Shown: piece after piece, positions 24,071 to 34,200 of the stretch | How the letters are laid out: each line of letters starts with the position of its first letter | How positions within the stretch are numbered: position 1 is the stretch's first letter | Source of the DNA: Chthoniobacteraceae bacterium | Lineage (GTDB): Bacteria > Verrucomicrobiota > Verrucomicrobiia > Chthoniobacterales > Chthoniobacteraceae | Assembly: GCA_947476045.1 (NCBI GenBank) | Contig: CANJNZ010000027.1 | Coordinates: 1-48,961, forward strand | Length of the DNA stretch: 48,961 nucleotides | Direction: 5' to 3' | Notes under the pieces: generated by a model | Databases searched by the model: none | What the model saw: only the letters and a program-made list of their open reading frames with translations | Told to the model about the DNA's origin: nothing | Position numbers and translations under genes: made by a program

Positions 24071-24099
24071 TGAGAAAACCCCGGCCTCTTTGAGGCTGG
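24071..24099 (-). terminator. Possible terminator after the cyclase-like gene
   Basis: Directly after the stop codon (24100), reading leftwards, an eight-pair stem (24081-24088 with 24092-24099, one mismatch, loop of three) is followed by GGTTTTCTCA. The T-run is short, so termination may be partial. Confidence 0.45.
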
Positions 24100-25254
24100 C
24101 TACATCTGGTTGTAGAGAATCTCCAGCGACATGACGCCGTAGGTTGTCGTGAGGACGTTGTTGTTTTCCTTCCAGCGGGCGACATCGTTGGCCCAGAAGC
24201 CGTCGGGGGTTTGTAGTTTCATCAACTGCAAGCCGAGTTCGTGACGCCAGTCCACTTTCTTGCCGCCGCGATCCAGCTCCGTGAGGCCTGCGGCGGTGAG
24301 GCCCTTGGCCATGAGGTGGAGGTAGTAGAAATACCCCTGCTTTTCGAGGCCGGGGTTTTCTTCGAGGGTGTAGTGCCTCTTGAGCCAGTCTATGGCAGCG
24401 ACGACACGCGGGTCGTCCTTTTTCAAATCGGCGTAGATGAAGCTGAGCAGCCCCGCGTAGCTCATGGAGCCGTAGCTGCGCAGCGCCTTGCCGCCGCCTT
24501 CGGTGTCAATTTCGCCGGCGTTGCTGAATCCGGGGTAATAGACGAAGCCGCCTTTGTTGTCGGCGTCCTTGGCGACTTTTTCGCCTTTGTTGTGCGAAGG
24601 CAGGTTCTGGCAGCGGGAGATGAAATCAATCGCGGCTGACCAGTTGAGTTGTTTCTCGCCGGGCTTGTCGGCGGCGAGGGATTGCGTGGCGCGCAGGGAT
24701 TCGAGGGCGATGTAGGTGTTGTCGAGGTCGGGATGGCCGCGCTTGGGGCTTGCGCCGATGGTTCCGTAGCCGATGCCGCCGTCGGTCTCGGGCTTGGCCA
24801 TGCCGGAAGCCTGTTGTCCGATGACGTAGGCGCGCGCGGCGCGCAAAAGCGTGGTGTCCTTTTCATCGCCGACGAGTGCGAGCGCGAGCAGGCAGACGCT
24901 GGTGTTGTAGTTCGCGAGACCGCCTTCCTTATCGTAGATGCCGCCGTCGGGCTGCGCGAATTTGCGCAGATACGCCGCCCCTTTTTTCACGGCGTCGGAG
25001 GTTGCGAATTTCCCCGTCGGATCGCGGAGCAGCGCGATGAGCGGCAGTGCGCTGAGCGCGGGATGCGTGTTGTCTTTGCCGAAGCTGCCGTCGGCATTTT
25101 GCTGCGTGAGCAGAAAGGCGGTGCCGCGATTCATGGAGTCGCGGAGTTCGTTGCGGAAGGAGAGGTTTTTTTCCTCGCGCGGCAGCGGTTCGTTGGCGGC
25201 GTGCGCGAAACTGGCGAGGGCGAGTGTGGCGAGGATGAATTGGCGGCGTTTCAT
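24100..25254 (-). CDS. Secreted squalene-hopene-cyclase-like alpha/alpha barrel protein
   Basis: A 384-residue exported protein with a leader that resembles a Tat or Sec signal (MKRRQFILATLALASFAHA). It carries at least four QW-like repeat blocks of the prenyltransferase/squalene oxidase repeat family: TAFLLTQQNADGSFGKDN, AAYLRKFAQPDGGIYDKEG, CQNLPSHNKGE with the GGFVYYPGF block, and MKLQTPDGFWANDVARW. In cyclases these stabilise an alpha/alpha barrel; small secreted versions in PVC genomes lack the DXDD catalytic motif, and none is visible here, so it is probably a binding or structural barrel rather than a terpene cyclase. Its ATG overlaps the YdjY-like stop as ATGA, so the two are coupled. 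Confidence 0.82.
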   Translation of the reverse strand: MKRRQFILATLALASFAHAANEPLPREEKNLSFRNELRDSMNRGTAFLLTQQNADGSFGKDNTHPALSALPLIALLRDPTGKFATSDAVKKGAAYLRKFAQPDGGIYDKEGGLANYNTSVCLLALALVGDEKDTTLLRAARAYVIGQQASGMAKPETDGGIGYGTIGASPKRGHPDLDNTYIALESLRATQSLAADKPGEKQLNWSAAIDFISRCQNLPSHNKGEKVAKDADNKGGFVYYPGFSNAGEIDTEGGGKALRSYGSMSYAGLLSFIYADLKKDDPRVVAAIDWLKRHYTLEENPGLEKQGYFYYLHLMAKGLTAAGLTELDRGGKKVDWRHELGLQLMKLQTPDGFWANDVARWKENNNVLTTTYGVMSLEILYNQM

Positions 25255-25982
25255 TTGGGTTCGAGTTTGATGGTGAATGTGACGGGCGTGTCTTTCGGCG
25301 GGACGGTCTCCTTATTGACATACCACTGGTGGTCGTCGTTCGAGCCACTGCGTGGATTGTTGATGAGCGCACCGGGATATGTGACGAGCGAAGCAAGCGC
25401 GCCCTCGGTCTGCGCGATGAAGCGGTTGTCGAAAAAATAACTCCCCGTGTAGAGCCACGGTCCGTCCGCAGCAGGCACGGTCTCCGAGGCTTTTTTGCGC
25501 GAGTGGATCATGCGCACAATCCAACGTTCGACGGGTGTCACCTGCTCCTTGCCGTCCTTGTCCTTCCACACCGCAGTGATCGTGATTTTATCCCCCGTAA
25601 GCTTCGGAGCCCTGGCGAGGAACTCCGAATCAATACGTCCCTGCGCCGCGCCGTCCTTCGGTTGCTCCATCCCTTTCGCGCCAAGCAGCAGCATGGCCAT
25701 GTGGACTTCCTTCGGCGGCGCATCCGTCACAAAAAGACTCTCGTGCGCCGAGCCCTGCGGCGTCACAAGCAGATACTCCAGCAGACCATCCACCATGTTC
25801 ACCTTCGCTGGAAAGGAGACGGTGTTCGCGCCTTTGTCCACGCGCACCACCCCGATCTCAAAAACACCCGGCGCGACCTCCTTCGGCGCATTGAATTTCT
25901 CCGGCGCAGGCTTGTTTTCCTCCGCTGGAATTTCTGCGAAAGCCGCCGCCACGTAGGCGAAAAGTAGAATGATGATGCGCAT
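25251..25982 (-). CDS. Secreted YdjY-domain protein
   Basis: A 243-residue exported protein from the ATG at 25982 (an ATG at 25994 adds four residues); signal MRIIILLFAYVAAAFAE. The body follows the YdjY pattern: VFEIGVVRVDKGANTVSFPA, then KVNMVDGLLEYLLVTPQGSA, then HESLFVTDAPPKEVHMAMLL. The domain is widespread in planctomycetes and verrucomicrobia; in E. coli YdjY function is unknown. A C-terminal half holding GSYFFDNRFIAQTEGALASL lies after the core. It is the first gene of a two-gene operon with the barrel protein, linked by ATGA. Regulation not visible. The family call is good, function unknown. Confidence 0.8.
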   Translation of the reverse strand: MRIIILLFAYVAAAFAEIPAEENKPAPEKFNAPKEVAPGVFEIGVVRVDKGANTVSFPAKVNMVDGLLEYLLVTPQGSAHESLFVTDAPPKEVHMAMLLLGAKGMEQPKDGAAQGRIDSEFLARAPKLTGDKITITAVWKDKDGKEQVTPVERWIVRMIHSRKKASETVPAADGPWLYTGSYFFDNRFIAQTEGALASLVTYPGALINNPRSGSNDDHQWYVNKETVPPKDTPVTFTIKLEPK

Positions 25983-26139
25983 GAAATTCAGCATGGCCGA
26001 AGTGCAGTCGCGCGTCTAGCCGCCGTCGTGCCACTTGCGGGACTTTCCCGCACCTCTCTGTAAATACGCCAGCAAGTGCAAAGCTCAGCATTTTGCATGG
26101 TTAAAAAATGAGCGGGTCCATGAATGCGAAGGATAGTTA

Positions 26140-26491
26140 GTGGCCATCATCAAATACCATTCCGCTAAAACTGCGGTGCTCCCGAAAGGCGCGGATGCAG
26201 AAGCCATTAGGGAACCGCTGATTTAATCAAGGTTTGGTTTTTGAACCGCTAATCTCCGCTCATCTTCGCTGATTTCTCAGGGAGAAGCTTCCCAATGATT
26301 AGCGAAAATCAGCGCTGATTAGCGTTCCCAAAGTGCATCGTGCAATAAATCAGCGTTTCCTTAGTTTCTGGCAGCCGAAGGATGAGTTGGAAGCATGGCT
26401 GCAATCCGTTATCCGCAGAGAAAGCGGTGAGAATTATTACGAACAAAAAAGCGCGCTCGCTTCCGGCCATGACGCTGGTGAAATTGCGTGA
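26140..26491 (+). pseudogene. Possible small gene interrupted by a repeat
   Basis: A short frame from a GTG at 26140 (VAIIKYHSAKTAVLPKGADA..., 28 codons) runs into a stop inside repeat DNA at 26224. A second frame (26333-26491) then gives WQPKDELEAWLQSVIRRESG and ends 18 bases before the oxidoreductase ATG. The two could be the ends of one small protein split by about 120 bp of inserted repeat. Neither half is a family I recognise. Alternatively both are chance frames. Confidence 0.3.
26214..26356. repeat. Intergenic imperfect inverted repeats
   Basis: An AT-richer stretch built of variants of CGCTGATTT and AATCAGCG in both orientations (for example TTCGCTGATTT near 26270 and AAATCAGCGCTGATTAGCG near 26306-26324). 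It would fold into a branched hairpin. It resembles the short dispersed intergenic repeats common in verrucomicrobia. No transposase or target duplication is visible. Confidence 0.6.
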
Positions 26492-26509
26492 ACAACCAAT
26501 GATGCTTTC

Positions 26510-27703
26510 ATGAACTTTCCACTGACACGCCGCGACTTCATCAAGGATACGATTGCAGCCGGTGCCGCTGCCACGGCGCTACACGCAAGCAGTGGACTGG
26601 CACTCGCGGACGAGCGCGGCGTTATCATTCAAGGACGCAAAGTGAAGGTCGCCGTCATAGGCTGTGGCGATGTGTCGGGCAGTTATTTCCCTACGCTCGC
26701 GGCTTCGCCGAATATCGAATTGGTCAGCACGTGTGACATCATCCCCGGGCGCGCGGAGAATGCGGCAAAGAAATTCGGTGCCGCAGCGCATTTCCCTCAC
26801 ATCGAAAAACTGCTGGCAGGCCCGGCGTTCGACTTACTGGTGAATCTCACGGACATCCAGCAGCACTACGCACTCACACGGCAGGCGCTCAATGCGTCGC
26901 GCAATGTGTGGAGCGAGAAACCGCTCGGAACCACCTACGCGCAGGCAAAGGAGTTGGTGGAGCTTGCCGCAGCAAAAGGCGTGGAGCTTTTGGGGTCGCC
27001 TACGGTCGTTGGAAGTCCGCAGTTCGCGTTTATGGCGCAGACGATCCGCGATGGAAAACTCGGGCGCGTCGCAGCCGCTCATGCTTCTTACGGACACACT
27101 GGGCCGTCGTGGTCGTCATTCTTCTACGAGAAGGACGGCGGCAGTCTTTACGACCTCGGCGTCTATAGTATCACCACGCTCACGGGCTTGCTCGGCCCCG
27201 CGAAAGCGGTCGTCGCCATGACGGGCATCGTCACGCCGACTCGCACGATCCACAGCAAGGGCGAAATCAAAGTTGCAGCCGAAGATAATGCGATGCTCAT
27301 CATGGATCACGGCGACGGCGTGCTCTCGCACGTTCAATCCGGCTTCAACTACTACATGGCGAAGGAGCACAGCGACACCGACCCGACACATCACACGATG
27401 TCCATCCTCGGAACCAAGGGCGCGATGCATCTCGCCGGTTACGATTGGGGCGCGCATGGCGTGGACTTGGCGACTCGCGAAACAGGCGGGCGTTTGCAAC
27501 GCATGGCCGTCGGCGCAGAAGGCTATCAATGGCAGGGCGGTGCCGTGGCGATGGCGAAGTTTCTCGCGACGGGAGAGCGCCCGCGCTTCACCGCCGCACA
27601 CGCTGCACACGTCGCGGAAATCATCGCCGCAGCGCATCAATCGCAAGCCTCCGGTGCCCGCATCGCGCTCGCCTCGACATTCCCGCCGGTGAAACTCTCA
27701 TGA
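26510..27703 (+). CDS. Tat-exported Gfo/Idh/MocA family oxidoreductase
   Basis: A 397-residue periplasmic dehydrogenase. A twin-arginine signal (LTRRDFIKDTIAAGAAA) leads to a Rossmann domain with VAVIGCGDVSGSYF and the family's EKP motif in NVWSEKPLGTTYAQ (E136, K137, P138). The C-terminal domain has DLGVYSITTLTGLLG and a catalytic-type segment HTGPSWSSFFYEKDGGSLYD. Family members oxidise or reduce sugars or inositols with NAD(P); because cofactor is bound before folding, Tat export is expected. The substrate cannot be given. It is followed by a short secreted protein gene 36 bp downstream, likely cotranscribed, and preceded by the broken small ORF. Confidence 0.92.
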   Translation: MNFPLTRRDFIKDTIAAGAAATALHASSGLALADERGVIIQGRKVKVAVIGCGDVSGSYFPTLAASPNIELVSTCDIIPGRAENAAKKFGAAAHFPHIEKLLAGPAFDLLVNLTDIQQHYALTRQALNASRNVWSEKPLGTTYAQAKELVELAAAKGVELLGSPTVVGSPQFAFMAQTIRDGKLGRVAAAHASYGHTGPSWSSFFYEKDGGSLYDLGVYSITTLTGLLGPAKAVVAMTGIVTPTRTIHSKGEIKVAAEDNAMLIMDHGDGVLSHVQSGFNYYMAKEHSDTDPTHHTMSILGTKGAMHLAGYDWGAHGVDLATRETGGRLQRMAVGAEGYQWQGGAVAMAKFLATGERPRFTAAHAAHVAEIIAAAHQSQASGARIALASTFPPVKLS

Positions 27704-27739
27704 TTGCCGGCAACATAACCGCAACTTTTCTTTAATCCG

Positions 27740-28213
27740 ATGAGGTCGCTCAAAGCTTGCCTGCTGCTGTTCCTCCTGCTGGCCGGGTCCGCATTTCCGG
27801 GAAGTTTTTCCAACGTGCCATTCGACACTTACTCCGGCTATTTTGTTTCCAACAAATTCGAGCCCGATGCTCCGGCATCATTCGTGATGATTCACGATCA
27901 GGCACAGTTCGATCTCATCTTCGGATCGGCCTTTGTGATGCGTGACAAATCCCAGCGGCTTCCGCCCGGTATTTTCAAATCGCACAAAATCCTGGCTGTC
28001 ATCCATCGTGGAAATGCCATGTGCGAATACGGGATGGAAGAAGCGACGTTGAAAGACGGAACCGTGGAACTTCACTACCGCGTCACATTCAAAAAGAGCG
28101 ACACCGCCACCTACGCCTGTCCGCTGATCGTTTCGATTGCCAAGGGCGACTACAAGTCCGTGCGTTTCGTGGAAAATGGAAAGGTCGAAAAGACCATCCA
28201 CGCGATGAAGTAG
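27740..28213 (+). CDS. Small secreted protein of unknown function
   Basis: A 157-residue exported protein with a signal sequence (about residues 1-20, cleavage near GSAFPGS). The mature part has FVMIHDQAQFDLIFGSAFVM, then a basic stretch, and a pair of cysteines (in NAMCEYG and ATYACPLI) that could form a disulfide in the periplasm. It lies 36 bases after the oxidoreductase, in the same direction, and converges on the giant protein gene with 18 bases between stops. I do not recognise the family; a small beta-barrel binding protein is one option, without proof. Confidence 0.72.
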   Translation: MRSLKACLLLFLLLAGSAFPGSFSNVPFDTYSGYFVSNKFEPDAPASFVMIHDQAQFDLIFGSAFVMRDKSQRLPPGIFKSHKILAVIHRGNAMCEYGMEEATLKDGTVELHYRVTFKKSDTATYACPLIVSIAKGDYKSVRFVENGKVEKTIHAMK

Positions 28214-28231
28214 GTCAGGAATATCCGCTGA

Positions 28232-31200
28232 CTACTTCGTTACCTTGAGGCGGCCGTAGGTTTCAGACGTTGCATTCGGAATGGTGACCGTCACATGATG
28301 GGATGGACTGCCGGGTGTGATCGTCACGTTTCCCGAGGTTGTCGTCGGAATGGTCACAGCAGTCCACGTCACGAGGTCGTTGCTATATTCCACGACCTGT
28401 GTGGTGGCCGGAGAAAGCGATTGGTCATGACGGGCGTATTCAAAGACCATGTTGCCGCCGGTCTTTTTCAGCGTCGGCTGGATGGATCGCGAGGCGACCA
28501 TGGGAGCGCCGCCGAGTGTGAACTCCGCCAGATTGGTGAGGCCATCGAAGTCAGGATCATCCAGGGGACCATCATTTACGCCCGGTGTGAGACCCTGCGC
28601 AGGATCGTTCGCCCATGCATCAAATCCGGTGAGTGTGCTGGCAAGCGTGAGCACGCCATTCGCCTCGGAGAAACTCCAGATTTGTGTGCCAGTGGTTTTT
28701 GTCCAGACGTTGGAATTCTCCGACCAGCCACCAGTCACGGTGAAGGTCGTCCCGAAAGTCTGCGTCGCTACATTGACCAACGGCCATGTGCCGGAGATGA
28801 GAGTGACGGCGGAGGTGTCGATGGTAAAATCACCATTAAGGGTGACGACCCCGCTGCCGGTGATGTTTGTATTTGAAGTATTGGTGACGACAAATTTCAG
28901 ACCTGCATTGTCAGCGAGAGTCAGAGTTCCTGCGTTTACGACCGTGTTGCCGCTATAGGTGTTCACGCTATTGAGGGATAGCGCGCCGGTGCCGATTTTT
29001 GTCAGTGCGCCGCCACCGCTGATGATGCCGGTAAGGGACGATGCGGTGCCATTGGCGGTAATGGTGACCGTGCCGGTCAAAGCGACACCGCCGGCGATGG
29101 TGGCGGTGGAGCCGTTGAGGAGCAGCGAGCCGCCGTGGCTGCCGTCGAGGGTGATGGCGCGGGCCATGGTGCTGGTGCCGTAGAGTTCGAGGGCGGTGTA
29201 GTTTTTTGCGCTGAGGTTGTTGGCGAAGGTGTAGTTGCTGCCGCCGGTTTCGGTGGAGCTGTCGAGGCGGAAAGTGTTGCCACCCGTCCATGTGAAAATT
29301 CCCGCGCCGCTGGCTGCTGCGTTTCCATTGAGGAGGTTCGTGCTCGTGCTGCTCACGCCTTTGTAGGAAAGCGTGCCGCTATTCATCGTGATGGAACTGC
29401 CGGCGGCGATGGTGATGGTGGGCGTGGCGGTTTTGAATTGCAGCACGCCGCCGGTCTGCACGGTGACGGTGTTGCCGGTGGCTGTGCCGGTTCCTGCGAC
29501 GATGCCGGTGTTGATTTCCAACAAACCGCCGCCGCTCACCAGCGCGGTGTTGTTGTTTGCGGCGGCGGTGGAGTTGCCGACCATTAGCCAGTTCAAATTC
29601 GAGAGCACTCCGCCGCTGCTGACGGTGAGTGTGTTGCCGGTGCCCGCCGCCGTGCCGCCGCTGCCGGTCGTGGTGCCACCGCTGCCGATGGCGATCTGGC
29701 TGTTTGCCAGCGCCCACGTGGACCCTGCGCCGGTGACGGTGATCGAGTTTCCCGTGCAGCCGGTCTGCGCGCCGATGTGGACGAATTGCGCGCCGCCCAT
29801 GGAGATGGTTCCGCCGTTGCTGACGAGGATGCTGTTGTTCGTGGAGTTGGCGTTCGATGCAAGGTATAGATTGTTGTTGGTGATGAACCACTGCGACCCG
29901 CTGCCGGTGACAGTGACGGTGTTGTTGCTACTATTGAGGATGGAGCGATCGTTCGTGCCGCCGCCGGAATAAACGTAGCCGCCATTGGAAATGGTGAGGC
30001 TGTTGCCGGTGCCGCCATTGCCGCCCGCGCTGAGCATTCCGAGGTAAAGGCGGTGTGTGCCGGAGCCTGCGCCGGTTCCGCGAAGCAACTTCGAGCCTGC
30101 GCCAGTGACGATGACGGAGTTGTTGTTGGTAGTTTCGCCGATGTAGAGGCGCTGTTCGTTGATGATGCCGCCGTTGCTGATGCTGAACGTGGAGCCTCCA
30201 TCAATCCGCGTGGAGGCTGCAGTGGTGAGACTGCCGCCGTTGATGGCGAGTGCGCCTGCGGTGGTCGCCGCCGCTCCGCTGATGGAACTGCCGATGCCCG
30301 TCAAAGTGAGCGTGCCGGGAAACGAAGAAGTGAGGGCACCCGCCCCGGACAGAACACCGGAGAGCGTGACCGATCCCGCGCCGCTTCCGGCGACGGTGGT
30401 GCTTGCGGTCAGCGCGAGATTATTTCCGATCACCACCGCTGCCGCGCTGTTTTGATTCAACTGCGGAAGGACGCTTCCATTCGAGGAAAGCGAGAGGCTG
30501 TTGCCGGCGAGCGTCGCGGTGGAACCGCCGAAATTGATCTGATTGAGCAGGAAGCCCGCGTTGAGATCGTTCGTGGACGTGTAGGCGCCCGCTGCATTGA
30601 AATTGAGGACGAGACTCGCGTTGCCAGTGCTCTCGGGTCTGCCGGGATTCCATTTCGTGGCGTCGCTCCAGTTGCCGTTCACGGCGTTCATCCATGAGGT
30701 GTTTGCGGATTCAAGAATGTGCACGGTCGCGGTGTTGGGTGCGCCCAACGTGTAGCCGGCGCCAGCCGCCAGTGTGGCGATGACCGTTTTATCCGGCTCG
30801 ACGATTCCGTTGGCAGTCTGCGTGACCGTGATCGCAGCCGAAGCCTGCCCTGCGGAAATCGTGACTGGCGACGTGAGTGCAGCGTAGTTCACACCGTTCA
30901 CGGCAGTCCCGCCGATGGTGTAATTGACGTTCAGCACATTCGTCGTGTCACCGGTGCGTGTAACGGTGAAAATCGCTGTGTCGCCTGCGGTTTCCGTCGC
31001 GGTGGCATCGGTCGCCACGATGCTCACCAACACAGCTTCGTCGTCATAAATGACGACCGTGGCATTCGTGTTCGCACCGAGCGTGTAGGTGACCGCCGGG
31101 GAAAGTTGCAAAACGACCGTCTCGTTGATTTCGGGAATCGCGTCGTCAATCGGAGTGACTGTCGCAGTCGTGCTGGTCTCGCCCGCCGGGATCGTCGCAC

Positions 31201-34200
31201 TGAGTGCGAGCGGCTGGTAATCGCTGCCATAGGTGGCGCTGCCGATGATATCGAAATAAACGGGCAATGCGTTCGTGGTGTCGCCGGTGCGTGTGATGGT
31301 GAAGGTGCCCGTGTCCAGTCCCGCTTCGCTCGCGCTCGCATCCGTGGCGGCGACAGTCACGGTATTCGGCGGTGTCGGGAATGACGTGGTGGAAATCGGA
31401 TCCAAGTAGCTCGCCTCGATGGGCCGGTGCTGTGCGCCGCCGGGGAAGTCCACGCCGACCGCGAGATTGTCGCCGCCGCCGCCTTCCTTTTGAAGTGCCT
31501 CGATGTAGTAGCGCTGGCCCGCAGTGAGCGTGATCGCCGCGGATTTCTGGCTCGTAAATTTCGTCCACTGGCGGGAGCTGGTCCAGCTCGTCACCGAGGC
31601 AATTTTCACTTTATTCGCAGGCTGGTCGGTCGTGCTCAGCCACAGTTCCGAGTTGTCGTCGGAGGCGATGTAAAAAGTGTAAGCGCCGGTCGTGGGCGCG
31701 CGGAAGTAGCCGCGTGCGCGCTGACCGTAGTTGTCCTCGAAATCCGTGCCCGCTTCAAAGAGCGAGGTGAGCACGTAGCTGTAAGTCGGTGAATTCGGAT
31801 AGGCCGCGTTGCTTGTGAGGTTGGACACCGATGTGCCGCTGATCCCTTCCCAATGTTCCAGTGTAATACCGCCGACGACAGCCGCCGGCGCGGTCGCGGT
31901 GAAGTTCACATTCACAGCGGACGATCCGATGACCACGGGATTCGTGAACTGCGCATCGAGCGTCCATCCACTGTGCAACGCGCTCACCGTGTAGCTGCCC
32001 GCGCCGAGCGCGCCGAGTGTGTAGCGCCCATCGGCATCCGTGTAGGTGATGTGGCTGCTAGTGTCTTTGATCAGCACGTCCTGCACTGGCGTGCCGTCGC
32101 TTTTCGTCGCGCGTCCGCTGATGGTGAAATTCGTCGGCGTGCCCACACGAACCACGACGTTTTGCACCGCGGTCTTCCCCTTCATGTCGCTCACGGTGCA
32201 GCGCACATTGTAATCGCCCGCAGCGCTCCAGCTTTTGGTCTGTGTGGCTGAGTTGTCCACGCTCACATTGCTGCCGTCGCCAAAATCCCACGAGTAGGCC
32301 AGCGCGTCGCCATCGGGATCGGATGCCACCGCGGTCAGCGTGACCGATGTATTCACCGCCGGTGAAAAGTTGCTCGCCGTCACCACCGCCACCGGTTGGC
32401 TGTCGGCGAGCGTGCTGTTGAAATTCACCACCATGTCCACGTAGTCGTCCGGTGCCGTGCCGCCACGCGCGACTGTGGTGACGGTGATTCCCTGCTCCGC
32501 GTCATTGAAACTGCGCCCGACCAGCAACGATGCATCGGAATTTCCCGACGAAGTCAGCGGGTTCATGTCGAGCAGTTCGTCGTCGCCTTGCGACCAGCAA
32601 ATCATCGCGCCGTTGTCGGTCGCGAATGTGTGCGAAGTGCCGTTCCAGTTCGGGCGATATTCCGTGTAGTAAATGCGGTCGTCCTTTCGGATGCGCAGCG
32701 AATACGGATGCCCGGCGGTGAGCGTGACTTTGTCGGCGTTGTAGAGCCGGTAAGTGCCGCTGGTGTTCACCGTCACCACGTCGCTCGATTCGAGCCAGTG
32801 GAGTTCGTAACGTTCGAGCGTGTTATACTGATTCAGCCCCGCAGACCCCATCACGCTGTATTTGCTGCCGTATTCCACGTGAGTGCCCGCGCCGATGGGC
32901 GAGTCCGAGGTCGCATCCCAAAAGTTCGCGTGCCACAAGCCGAAATTGTGTCCCCATTCGTGCATATAAATACCGGCGCTGAAACATTTGATCCATGTGC
33001 CTTTTCCGCCGACGTAGCCGAGACCGCAGTAGTTGCCGAAGAGGCTGCTCGAAAAAACAATCGCATCGAAATCGAAGTTCGCCGTGTCGTAAGGGTGGTT
33101 GCCGCTTCCATCCACATACGCAGCGGCGACGGCGCGCCCCGCGCTCATGATCGCGTTGTCCGTGCCGTTTGCGGCATACCATGCTTCCGTCTGCGGCAGC
33201 ACGAGCGTGGGCGTGAAAGCAAACGTTCCCTCCAGTTTTCCGTAGGACCAGTCCGACCACTGATCCACGACCGTCTGCAACTGCGTCTGCATATTTGAAT
33301 CCGACGTGGGCTCGGCAGCTTGATCGGAAAAACGGACGCGAATCGCGAGGAAGGTTTTGTTTCCCTGCGTCCATGTCGCAGGCACGACCGGACTCACACC
33401 GCCCGAGTTGCCGCCGCCGCCTGCTGCGGCGACGAGTTGTCCTTCCGGAGTTTGTAACCACCGTCCGATGTGTCCGCCGCTGCAAAGCCATACAATCTTC
33501 GCGCCGGTATCCACGGCGGTCTCGTCGCCTTTGCTTTCCGTCGCTGCGCCGGAAATCGGGCAGACCGTCTCCACTTCGCCAAGCTGCGCGCGGAGGTCGG
33601 CGGCCTCTGCCTTTTCGAGCACCTCGTAACCTTCATCGCGCACCGCGAGCAGGCTTTTGCCATCCACCAGATTCACGCCCACGCCGAGGATGGGCGTTTG
33701 CGGACGCGAAATGTCCTTCAGCCGCTTTCCGTAGGTGTAGGCGCGGTATTCTTTCCCCGCGATACTCGCCGTCCGATAAACCGGTTCATCCACCGTGGTT
33801 CCCGGCAACGGTCGCACCGCGAGCACCATCAGATCACCGCGCCCGCTCACACGATGCTCGATGCGTTCCGCGATTTCCGGCGGCAACGCCTTGCGCAATT
33901 CATACGGCAACAGCGCATCAATCGCCGCCTTCGGATTTTGCCGGATGAGTGTCCCAATTGCTTCGCTCCGCGCTTTGGCGAGCGCGAGTCCCCCCGGGAG
34001 CATCGCCGTTTTTTCATCTGCGGACGCGGCCTCATAGCGCTCCGCCCAAGCCCGGAAAGCATCCAGTGCCGGTGCGAGTTGCGCGGGCGGAACTACCACC
34101 GCCGGCTTGCTTGCGGCGACGCGATTGGTCGCTCCAGAGCCCGTCGTGCCTTTTCCACCACAGCAATCACCAGCATCATGAGTCTCGCGAGTAGTGTGCG

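Larger units (their letters stand above)
23296..24099. other. Gene-poor region with palindrome and minisatellite
   Basis: About 800 bp without a convincing gene. It holds an 11-bp inverted repeat (23436-23473), a 21-bp tandem repeat array (23484-23776), and a unique stretch (23780-24070) with several small GC-rich hairpins. Long frames exist on both strands only because the repeat length is a multiple of three and lacks stops. Confidence 0.7.

Noticed and set aside
24100-25254. Terpene (hopanoid) cyclase
   Set aside because: Repeats match the cyclase fold but the catalytic DXDD-type motif and the usual 600-700 residue length are missing, and it has a secretion signal.
30053-33298. Several long plus-strand ORFs opposite the giant protease/adhesin gene
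   Set aside because: They are antisense shadows of a gene with clear domains on the minus strand.
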